Shown one piece after another: positions 43,201-55,200 of a DNA stretch of 64,000 nt. The DNA is from Ciona intestinalis. Lineage: Eukaryota; Chordata; Ascidiacea; Phlebobranchia; Cionidae. Positions within the stretch are counted from its first letter, which is position 1. Each line of letters starts with the position of its first letter. The notes beneath the pieces were generated by a model. It made no database searches. It saw nothing but the letters and a program-made list of their open reading frames with translations, and was not told the DNA's origin. The stretch is taken from positions 1 to 64,000 of the forward strand of contig NW_004190369.2 in assembly GCF_000224145.3 (NCBI RefSeq). Direction: 5' to 3'. The translations under genes were made by a program, and so were the position numbers.

Positions 43201-46200
43201 CAAAAGTAAATTAAAAAAAGTAATCATTTAGATAGATCACTTGTAATAAATGGTTTTTGATTCAATCAATCAAATCGTGTATTCAATTTTGAATGTGTAT
43301 TCAATTCTGAATTTATCAATACCAAGAATTTTTTAAATGGGCCCAATATACTTGAAGATGTTGACATTTAAATGAAAATGTGGAAAACGGTAAAACTATT
43401 ATCATCATAGTCATAGTTTCATCTGCCACAAAAAAAGGACTGTTCAAAGTAGATTTAAGGGCAAATATTGTTTATAGTAGATTGAAAGGCAAACTGTCTG
43501 AATGTCTGCTTGTTATATCTTATATAATAAGCCATTAGGGATGGGCCGAATCGAATCCGAATATTCAGCGTTGTTCGACGCATTTTTAGGTATTCGATCG
43601 AATCCAAATTTGCGTGGTCGAATCCGAATACTTTCTATTGCCCACGAAATGCCACACAAACACTACTAAATTTGCCAAAACAGTAATTTCGTGATCGTCT
43701 GAATATAAAAAATCTTGATTTTACAACCAACAATTACGCGGGTTTCACATTAGAGTTTATAACGTAACTCAGTTCACACAAATTTCGTTCGAATTTACTC
43801 TAGGAAAGTAACGAATCGCAGCGCCTACGAACTACTGAGTGGCCTATGTTCCCGCGTATGATTTGGTAATTAAAGGGAAAAATCGTAAAACTATTTTTAT
43901 TTTAATATTGCAAAATCTTCTGTAACACTTATAAATAAATGTTGTTCAAATTTTGTTAACTTGAATTAACCAGTAGCAGTAGTTAATTCTACATCTCGTA
44001 ACAGTGCAATTCACGAAACTCGTAGTCTTGTGCGGTCTCTTTGATTGTGAACCTTGTGTTCGTTTGATCGGAAACCACGTGTTTTGTGGAATTTTTATTA
44101 ACGGGCCTTCAGACTAAATCCGACCGTGTTCGCGTGCGCCTTTTCTCCTTAATGACGTCATTAGCTTTCGGACTCTGCCTATTCTTTATGGCGCACTCTA
44201 AGAAACTAGCTTTATACAATGTCCGATTCCAGATATTTAAAAATTAACGAAACCATTACAATTTATAAATTTAACATGCCTGGCTACAGGAAAAATGTGA
44301 TAAAACGAAATATGAATTAAATTCGACCGTATTCATAAGGAAAAATCTACTCGTTAATACAACGTTTTACTTTGTACTTCTGGATCCTATGATGGTGTAG
44401 AAATCAAGTAAAACTTTGATGGCATGTGGCCAATAGCCGGTGCCCCGCCATTTATATGCATTGGCCGGCGTTGATTGACAGGTTTTTAATTAATTTCCCG
44501 GCTCGCAGATAACGCTACAATAGAACGTTACCAATAGAAACGACGCTGGATATGCACCGGTTATACAGTTTCGTTTGTTTCACCACAGTAAATTAGCTAA
44601 ATGACGTCATCGAATATTCGGATTCGACCGAATATTAGACCGTAGATATTCGGGGTCGGGATCTCAGCCCATCCCTATAAGCCATCATACTAAAAACTTC
44701 TTTGTCTTGGTATTATTGTGAACATTTTTTTATGCATTGATTTTTCTATAAAACACATAATCAAGTTTGCTACAGCATGGGTTAGTCTATGTCCGGTGTA
44801 ATATCTGATCTTTTAAGAGTTTAATTTGAGGCAAATATAATTGTGAATTACCTGTTCCAAAGCACTCCAACTGCTTATCTTTATCTCCAGAATCAGCTAA
44901 GCTTTTTTTGTTGATAACATGATCAAACAACTCGCTACATACAGGAAAGCATGTTTTTAGGTATATACTGCTATGTATTAGCTAGGCTGTAACATGTAAT
45001 AACTGTGGTTGCAAGTTTAGTTTATGTAAGTATGTGTTATGCAGCACAAGATTAAAAATGTGGAAACTGCTTAATTTCATAAACAATTTTAACTAGTAAA
45101 AAATATTATTTGCAATTATATTTAGGCCAAACTGAATATTACAGTTCTTACTTGAGGTTGTATGCAACCAGTACATCTTGTTCAGAGGTTGGCAATTTAA
45201 CAGGAGCATGTGTTCCGTCGTTTTTACAACCTTTCAAGTTCCAGATAGTTGTAAGACAATCCACACTGTGAGGTCCATTGTATGTGAGGCAGTTTTCAGG
45301 AAACACTAAAAGTTTAGAGTAAAAAAATAAATAAAAAGAACCAGTAGTGAAGGTTGACAATAAGGTGCTAAGTATAAATGTAAAAGTTAATTTACATAAA
45401 TGGTAGTGTAACTAATGACTTTAACCGGTTTCAAATTTAAATCAAATGACTTTATAAAGCTGTATACCCACCAAATCCATAGCAATTCAACTGATGTTGT
45501 TCTCCTCCTTGATCTGCCATAACTTTTGACACCCTCATGGTAGCTTCTATCTCTCTGTTTATAAGTCATGAATGAATGAATGTAACTTACTTTATCCTTG
45601 TCGTTGTAACACGGTTTAAACACTTCGTGCCAGCTTACGAGTTACCATGTATGTTACTTTGTAGGTGATAATTCTTTTCAATTTTTTATGTATGTCTGAT
45701 TATTTGGACAACCCATTAGTGACCACTGAGTTGGAGCAATTGCCGTTAAGTGTCTTGCCCAAGGATACATACGCCAACAATGGTAGCAGCGTCAAGCCCT
45801 GAACCCATTACTTCCGGGTTACAGGCAGGCGCGCTAACCACTATGCCACGGCGCCGTTATACTAATTAACAAAAAAATGAAAATATATTGCAGGACCAAG
45901 CTATTTAGTTTACTATAAAACAAAAGTTCTCTAAAAATACTCACACCAAGGTCATGTCAACAAGTGGCTGAAGCTCAAACTCATCAAGCTTAGGCGGATA
46001 TTTCTCCCCTTCGACTTTGCAACCCACTTTATCCCATGTACTTATAAGGCACTCCATGGCATGGGGGCCGTAGTATGTTGCACAGTTTTCTGGGAAATCT
46101 GTGGATAATTTGTGTTTTTATTAAAAAGTTTTCTTATAGCTGTACTGTAAAAATTAGATAATAGTCCAGCAGAATGGTGAAGTAATTGTGGAATTTGAGG

Positions 46201-49200
46201 TAAAAGCATGAAAATTGGAACTCTTGTAGAATTTAATACGCTGAACATTTTGAAACTCAGACCCATTCTGAAATCTCGATTTTATGACGTCACGGTTCAA
46301 GATTTCATAACACAGTTTTTGCTAGTTTTACTCTTTGCTAGTTCAAAAAAACGTTTAAGTTTTAAGAATAAAGGTCTGCAGTCGTCTTGTAAGGACCGTT
46401 GATGAATATATACAGTAGGGTGGGGGAAGATGGGACACCTTTAGCACATAATATCCAAATATCCTGATCGTGTTTTAAACAATTAGCAACGGTCTTTTAG
46501 AGTTGTGAGGACACTGTTTTATAATTTTTTAAATGTTCTTTGTTACTACCAAATGGGCAAGAAATAGAATGAAAAGGTGTCCCATCTTCCTCCACCCTAC
46601 TATACAAATCAACAGAACAAATCTAATGTTTATGTGATGTCATGGTGTCGTCGCAATTTTGGCTTGTATTCGCATTATCAGGGCGACAAGCATAAAGTAA
46701 CAATGGAGCTAACTGTCATGGAACGATAAATAAAACAAATAATGACAATGTTCATAGTCAATCTCAGTCTCCGTTACATTTGCAAAGCGCTGTACATTGA
46801 AGCTCTGATTGACACATTTGCACCGGCCACGGCAACCTTTTTCTGGATTGCATTCACATTTAATTAGTTCTCTGGTTGTTGACGATACTTCCGAAAGATT
46901 TGTCCGGAAAGGAACAAACCCTTTCGCAGATGTCTGCCATCCCCAGTTGTTTGGATTGGAAGCTCGGGACTGGCAAACAGTGACTGACCCCAGCAATGCC
47001 CAGCCTGATAAGCAGCTCTCCGCACATGTTCTAGTAACGCTGCTCTGGTGGGAGGACTCAATAGATCTTCCCCTTTTTGTGAAAAGCTCTCTGCGGCAAT
47101 CATCTACATAGCTACATGTGCTGACGCGATCATAAAGCAGGACAACGAAACGTTCCAAAACTGGTAAACTCTTATCAACGTCAGCAAGATCTGGTGCTTC
47201 AGAGAGAGATTTAAATGCTGGCGTGACATCTTCAAAGTGTTTCCAGCGAGTGCCTTATATATTGAGTTGCGGTCATATCCCTTTCTATGGAACGTCGCCG
47301 GACATACCAGTTTCTCTGAAGTATCTTTTTGACAAATACAACATTTTCCCTAGTCAATAGTACTAGATTTTTCTCATCTTACAGATCTTTCACAGTCCAA
47401 AATCACGATCTTCTTTGACATCACGTTTTATTGTCATACATCTGCAACCAACAGTTTTACTCTATTTAATGAGGTTCTGAAAAGCTATCTGAATCACAGT
47501 TACGAAGCAATTTCTTGACATATAATGGCTTCTAATTCCAAATGATCAGTTTCTCACTTTTGAAACAATAGAGTGCTGTGTTACAAAACAGTTGACGTCA
47601 ATACAATATAGTAAAAGTCAGTTTACTTGGGATGACGGAACAGTTTGAATGAAAATTGGGTAACAATCAAAAGACGTGAACAATTTTCCAACGGAATTAT
47701 AAACAGTCAATACAGCGCCACTTAATAAAATGTGTTTAACCTTAATAACAAAAGTGCAAACATTTCTTTTTTAACAAAAGTGCAAAATTTTTGTGGAAAA
47801 ACGAGATTTCGAGATGGGTCTGAGTTTTAAAATAATCAGCATGTCCAGTACTATAAGTGTACCGAATTATATGCTTTTACCTCAAATTTCACAATTCGAC
47901 CATAATTTGACACAATTCTGCTGGACTATAATAATGTGGGAAAATTTAAGCGGGGAATATTATGCTTAAATATAATGTGAGAAATTATAATCGTTTTCTT
48001 ATAAAAAGTTGCCACCTTTTTATTATACATGTAACATTATAACAAGTATGTTGGGATGCACAATACAGAACTCCAAATTAGACATTTTCTCACTATCCTT
48101 GAATCTGTGCAAAGCGAAACCTACGATAACAATGCAAACCCTAAAGTAAAGAACTAACTCAAAAGAATTTAACTCGCCATTTTTCATTTCATATCTTATG
48201 TTTTATCAGGGCTGCCATTTCAGTGGAAATAAAGTGATTTACCTTAGTAAAATTAATGTTCCTATAGGTAAAAAAAAAAGTTTCCTATTTATAAAAACAA
48301 AACACCGGTAACTCTAGATTCAAAAAAAAGTATTCTAAAATACCTAAATATTCTGTAATGCATCCCTACATGTGTGGCAAATTAATTGGCAAAACAAATG
48401 TAAGCATTAAACACAGACCAATTCCAAAGCATTCCTCTTGTTTCTGAGTATTTCCTGAATCTGCCTCTGTTCTGTATTCAAGCATATGCTGATCTAAATA
48501 CCTATAAAATTAGGTTTTTACATTTTTTTTCCTTGTTACAATAAAGGTTTTATAGTTTTTTGTAGTTGGCAAATAAACTTAATATTCTAATTCATGATTT
48601 GTACTGTTTATGAAATAAAACAGATAATTTTTGCACCTGATAATCAGAATTATCGATAATGAAAAAAAGTGCATTTAATTATGTGTGTTTTACTTTTAAT
48701 GAAAAACACTTGCCATAAGTTCAAAGCATCTAGAGAATTTCTTTCACTTGAATTTAGTTTCGAGGGAGCCTTGGTACCTTTGTTCAAACAACCTCGGATA
48801 TTCCATATTGAATTGAGACACTCAATTGAGTAAGGACCATAAAAGCTCAAACAATTGTCAGGAAATTCTGTAAAAATTTAACACGTTGACAGGAAATTTA
48901 AAAACTAATAACATTGATATTTACCAATTCCATAACAGTCAAGTTGTTCTGGTTTTGAACCCGTATCTGCTGATGTTTTTATTGGTTTTATGTCAGTTTC
49001 AAGTGATCTAAAAAGTAAAGTGATCAAACATACATGCAATAAAACATAACAGCAGTAAACACTTAAATAGACTTTCATTAAAATTTACCCACAGTCGTTT
49101 AGCCAAGGTCTAAGGTACAGGAACAAGTTGATATTTCTTACGTTAGGGGAGTGTTCTTCATTGTGTCTATGATTTCAGTTGATCGTTTCTCAGGATATTT

Positions 49201-52200
49201 ATCACCCATTTCAACACAACCAACCCTTCTCCACAAGTTGTTCAAGCATTCTACAGTATGCCTGCCATTTAAAGTGATGCAACCATCAGGGTAATCTGTG
49301 AATTTGAATTATTTAACAACAATATAAAAACAGAACAACACTAGCGCATGGAAGAATAAAGAGTTGTTATACGTCTTATGAAGATAAGCGTATACTTTAA
49401 ACAAGTGGTCAAATATATTTTTGCTTACACGTTGATAAACGTGGAAATTTCTCCACATTGTGGTTTTAAACTTTGGTTACTGGCAAATTGTTACAGTGGA
49501 AATTTTTTTTTAACAGTAAGAAAAAAAAATACAGCACCGAATGCAATTTATAATTCATTGAACTGAAAACACATGACTTATTTTATACTTCTGGTGTGAA
49601 AACCTTTAAAAATGATCATTTATAAAATTATAATTGTCAACAATATTTACTTGTCTGGCAAACAAATGTAAAGGTCTGTGCACAATTAAAATCAACCCAA
49701 ATAGCATGAAGATAACCAGTAACCGCTACACAGTCTTTATAAGAAGGATCTTGTCTGTTGTCTACCCAATTGGTGTAGTTACCAGCTGCTTCGTCAAGTA
49801 CTTCACCAGTTGACCACACATATGTACCTACATGTAAATTCAAACAAATAACTTTGTGGGTTAAAACTTTAAGAAGTATACATGGTTGAAATTGACTTGA
49901 AAACAAAAAAAGAGCATACCAGTGTAACCTACCTTCAGTTTCAATGTCATCAAGCCCTATCCACCAGTAAGAAATTCCTGTGATGTCCCGAGATAAATAT
50001 ATTTTTTTCCTTAGGGTTTCGGCTTCCTCTAAATTTCTTATCTGAAATAGTATACTTTTGTGATGAGTTTATTTAACATAAGGGGTTAAAGTGTAAACAC
50101 AAATTATTTGATTTGTCGATTCAGTTTTGGCCGATCCATATGCGGTTTGTGAGGTAAGAAAGACCTATTTGCAACAAATACAAATTTAATTTTTCATTAT
50201 ACATTATAGCAGTGGTAATTAATTCTAATCATACAGTTCTATGGGCTATGACACACATGTCTTTGCGCATGATCTGCTGCATATTTTTTAGCGGAAAGCA
50301 GAATACAATATGTGAAGTTTATTTGCTAATTTTTGACCGATAGAAAATACGTATGCGCCGGATGAATCCAATGATGTATGACATCATAATCAACGCTTAC
50401 GTTGTCCAGGGAAAATTGGTGTACCCCAAAATTGGAAAAGATTATTAAAAAATTGACACCTATGAGCGTCGCCATCAATAAATTGGAACCAAACACAAGT
50501 TGTTATATGATATTACATAGTATCGTTGTGACCAAGTTTAGACACAGATGTAGGCTTCACGTCACAACCAGAGTTGCATGTATCCCAGTTTTGCAAGATA
50601 TTAGCTCTACTCATAAAATATAAACTGCCTTTATTTTCTAAGTTGCCACAGAGCCTAAAATATAACATATACAATGTTTTTTCATCAAAATATTAATTTA
50701 TTTTGTATGTGTAAAACAGTTTCATAACCGGTTACAGTCAAAAAATTTTAAGTTCTTGAATTAACTGCTCTTCTGTTTCTGTGTAAAATTAAACTTATTT
50801 AATCCACGCTTGTCCGTCACCAATGTGCTTTTCTTCCAATGATTTATTGTCGCTGGAATTTCGTTTCATAAATATGCTGGTTATAATTAGAGGTCAACCG
50901 ATACATCGGTTTACCGATATTATCGGCCGATATTTACTTTCTACAGATAATCGGTAAAAAAGCGCTGATATTTCACCGATATATAAATCGTTCGTGCGAA
51001 GCGACATTCGTCCTACTTGACCTTTACATGCGTTGTAGTTTGACCTTTACGTACATCGTAGTTTAGCCTTCACGTGCATCATAGTTCAACGTCTACGTGC
51101 GTCATAGTTTAACATCCATGTGCATCATAGTTTAATGTCCACGTGCGTCATAGTTTAACGTCCACGTGCGTCATAGTTTAACGTCCACTTGCGTTGTAGT
51201 TTAACGTCCACGTTCCTCATAGTTTAACCTCTATGTGCGTGGTAGTTTACCGCTCACGTTTGTCATAGTTTAACGTCCACGTGCGTCGTAGTTTAACGTC
51301 CATGTGCGTTGTAGTTTAACGTCCATGTGAGTTGTAGTTTAACGTCCACGTGCTGGTAGTTCAACTTCCACGTGCGTTGTAGTTTAACGTCCACGTTTTT
51401 TTTACGAATCCTCATTTAATCATAATCAGGAACATAATGTCACATAATTATTCAACAGCATTATCATGACTTTATAAAGTGGGCGTCAAAGCCGATTACT
51501 GTTTTTAAATTTAAAAAAACTAACAGTATATTTTGAAAAGGAAAAAATGTGCAATTGCTAATTTTGAATCTCTAAATCATATTAAAGCCAATGAAATTTT
51601 GTAGTTTGCAAGTGTGAACGATTAAACTAGTTATATAGATTTATTTCGTACGGTTTAATTTTGGCTCATAAAACTAGTTTTAGTTTTGTGAAAAAAACTG
51701 AGATAAAAAATGAGGAAACAAAAAAAAAGATCAGGGGTCAATATGACTTTAATTTGAGATAAAAAACAACAACAAAAAATTGTATATATATATACAAAGT
51801 TTACGTGGCAAAGAAACTAGCACAGCCGGCTGTAGAAGACAGTTGGTATAAATATTAGGGATGTGCCGAGCCGAGCCCGAACTCAAAAGCTCGTGCCCGA
51901 GCGTCTCCTTTTTTGACGAAACGAGACTTATGCTATTGCTATAATGTTGCACGCGAGAGCGAAAAAATATTAAAAATGAAAAAAGTGAAGCTACTAAAAG
52001 ATAACGAGACTAGTCAGCGTAGCTTTCTCTTCAATCATTTTTCGTTCGTTGTGAATTTGCTCTCTCGCAAGTAACGAATCGCAACGTCGGCGAATTTGAC
52101 CTTATGCAATTACAGCAGGTGTCGAATTACACGATAACCTAATCCCTAATGTTTCCGTATCTGATTTTAAATAAAAAGCCAAAAACTTTTTTACAGGATC

Positions 52201-55200
52201 GTAGAAGTAAATCCGGACGGTGATCGGTTAATTTTATTGAAAATCCGAGCGTAATATATTTTACGCGCGTCTGTCACTCAAGCTACGAAATCTTGCATAT
52301 TTCTGACTATAGTGCGGGCGCCTGTGCGATAGAAAGGTTGTTAAAGCTGCGATTTGATGTTTTATGTTTGTTGCGTGTTCGTTATAATCACGGGTGTTCG
52401 TAATTATCAGGTAACGAAATCGATCGAATAACAAACATTGCCGTGCTGCATTTTGAACCTTTTTTTGTTCAATTGTTACTTCACATGTCTTACTGTAACA
52501 TAATTATTAAGTATGACATNNNNNNNNNNNNNNNNNNNNNNNNNNNNNNNNNNNNNNNNNNNNNNNNNNCCGGACTGGGACATTATCAGTGATAAAGGGG
52601 TATTTCTACAATTCTGATCTGATAAAAAACTGCTGCAACAGTTATAAATAATTTTTAATTAAATATTTTTTGTATGAATTTACATTTTGCAACACTGGGA
52701 ATTACGAAACGAGACGTCTCTTTAACCGCAAACCACGTGTTCTGTATTATTTTGATTAGCGACGCTTTTCGACTGAATAGGAACGTATTCTCGTACGCCT
52801 TTCTCCTTGATGACGTCATAGGTGCTCGGGCTCAGGCTCGTGCCGAGCTTTTCGTTGAAGCTCGGCGCTCGGCGAACCCGAGCTTTTACGACCTCAGCAC
52901 ATCCCTAATAAATATGTTTAACTTGGTGTCCTATCTTTCCCCACATTTAAGTTTTAGGTTTTTATTGCCAACCTTTAAAAGGTTTACTTTTATTTCGATA
53001 ATTTCTACCTTAGGGGCTATTCAAATATAAAAAGACAATTTAAAAAAAAATATATTCAAAGTTAAGTTATTTGCACTGGAAAATAATTTCTGAGAAGTGG
53101 CTTGTGCGAAAAATAGTGTAGTAATATCCAGTTTGTATCAAAAATATAAACGTTATTAATAGTTAATAATAATTTTCTGTAATTAAAACTTTATATACAT
53201 TTGTAGGACACAAGATTTATTGATTGAAGTTCGAACAATGCCCATTGTCATTCAAACAATACCAATTGTCATCAAGGGCCTACCCAAAGGTTTAAAAAGG
53301 AGGGGTAGGTCTTTTGCTTAGAAAATGGACACATATAAAAAAGTTTTTGCTTGGAAAATGGACGCATATGAAACTCAACGTTTTCGATGAAAACATACCT
53401 AGACTGATATAATTAATAACACACATAATAGAATCGGTTTTAAACTACAATATTATGACTTCTTTATTATTTTTTAAAATAAAGAGTTCTAATTTTAACA
53501 CAAAATAAAATAAAAAATTGTCAATTTTTTTTAAATATTTAAAGGTGGGAGGGGGGTTCGGACCCCTGTGACCAGTGGCGCAGCCAGTTTAGGGGTTGCG
53601 ACCCCCCCTTTCAAACCCCCCTAAATTTTTTTTTATTAAAACCCCCCCTTATTTTTTTTCTAGCTACGCCACTGCCTGTGACCCCTTGTATGTGCCTCTG
53701 GGCCCTGATTATCATACAATAATAAAATGTAGATATCCTGTTAAAAACTATAGCATAGGGCAAGGAAAATAATGTTTCAGGTTTTTTACTTTTTGAATTG
53801 TTGTCAAAAAATAAAGGAAGGATAGTACTTATTCGTGGTTTTGATTTTAAAAATACTTGGCAATGCCTGCTTAAGTGTCCCGTTTCCCCCACTGTATATA
53901 TTGATTTTAAATGTTAAATCTAAGCTTTATAAAATAACATGTCAATCAAATATTTTTGGGGGTATTTACAGTGGCTAAAACTTCCATGTTGGTTTCACAT
54001 TTTCGTTTTGCTTCAAGATAATTTAGTGTTTGCACATGGGCTTGGAACTTTGGTGTCACACCACGAAGTTCCAACAATCCTGTTTCTACAAAAATAATAA
54101 GCACAATTAATATTAATATCATTAAATATGTTCAAATTAAAACATACAAATTTTCTTGCTGTGGCTATTGTTAAAAATGTTAGTTTTTAAATCTGTTTTA
54201 CCTTTTAAGCACACTTCACGGTATACACCAAGTTTAGGATTTTGTGCACGAAGGACTATTTCTTTAAGGAGGTTAAAATATTCTCTAACGGTAAGTCTGG
54301 TAAATACCACCAAGTTACTCTCAACGAGGGTTGCTGTACAGCCCACCTGTAGTAAACAACATATATTAATAGAATCCCTTCATATTTAAATTAACACAAC
54401 AAGTGTGGATAGTACCAACAGTAGTAAAACATAAGTACCTTAGCAAAATAATGCCTGACACATTCTTCAGTTATAATGTTGTAAGATGGGCAATGTGGAG
54501 GCAACTCTATGAATTAATACAGAACAAGTCAATTAAAAAAAGAACCTTATAGTACACACTTACCAGATTCACATACAAAGGGGTGCTTTTTACCACACCA
54601 CTCATCTATCCAAAACTCATCTAAAATAGCAGTGTTCTCAGGAACACCTTCTGGATTATTAAGTCGAACAGCACCACAGTTTTCCACACACCATTTATTA
54701 TCAGGTTGAGCATGTTCAGATCCACCAAGATACCAACGTTCAAATGGGAATGGACCTGTGTGTTTAGAAAGCAATTTAATATTTATCTGTCTTTAACAGT
54801 AAACTATTTTAATTACTTGTTAAACATAGATTTGGGGTTTAGTATTAAAAACCTAAAAGTAGTTACCTTTTTCACAGATTACACGCAATTTTTCAAAACA
54901 CCCAATCTCTTGCCAGCCGACACCATACCCAAAACGACCACAAAGTCGTTCCATACCATGAAACTCATCATCACCCATCCATAAATCATTGGTGGGATGA
55001 CCAGGACACCATAATATTTTTCCTATAATAAAAGCACAAATAAGGCAAAAGAATGGGGAAATCTCAATTTAAAAGCCATTGCTAACATACGTGTATTTTT
55101 TAAACCATATTTGATTTTACCGCTGAGCAAGAAAATGAATGTTATAATATTAAATGCAGTAGAGCATTCAAGAGAAAAGAAATTAAGAGTGCGTATTTCT

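Larger units (their letters stand above)
51400..53897. mobile_element. Reversed large TAGTAGGG-family element, interrupted
   Basis: Segments 51410-51840 and 52916-53500 match the body of 37069-38327 in reverse (for example tttaatcataatcagga and ggcaaagaaactagcacag). It ends gtcccgtttcccccactgta at 53897. The left terminus is lost against the minisatellite. A hAT-like element (51856-52907) and a small hAT-like MITE (53573-53674) sit inside it. Confidence 0.7.

Noticed and set aside
46042..46266. Open frame of 74 codons overlapping module 3
   Set aside because: It is out of frame with the alpha exon, which has the conserved cysteines.
6885..49295. CRISPR-like regular repeat array
   Set aside because: The repeats are coding exons with splice sites and long variable introns in a eukaryotic gene.
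52674..53030. Plus-strand open frame of 118 codons
   Set aside because: It spans the end of a hAT-like element and the reversed TAGTAGGG body and has no domain features.
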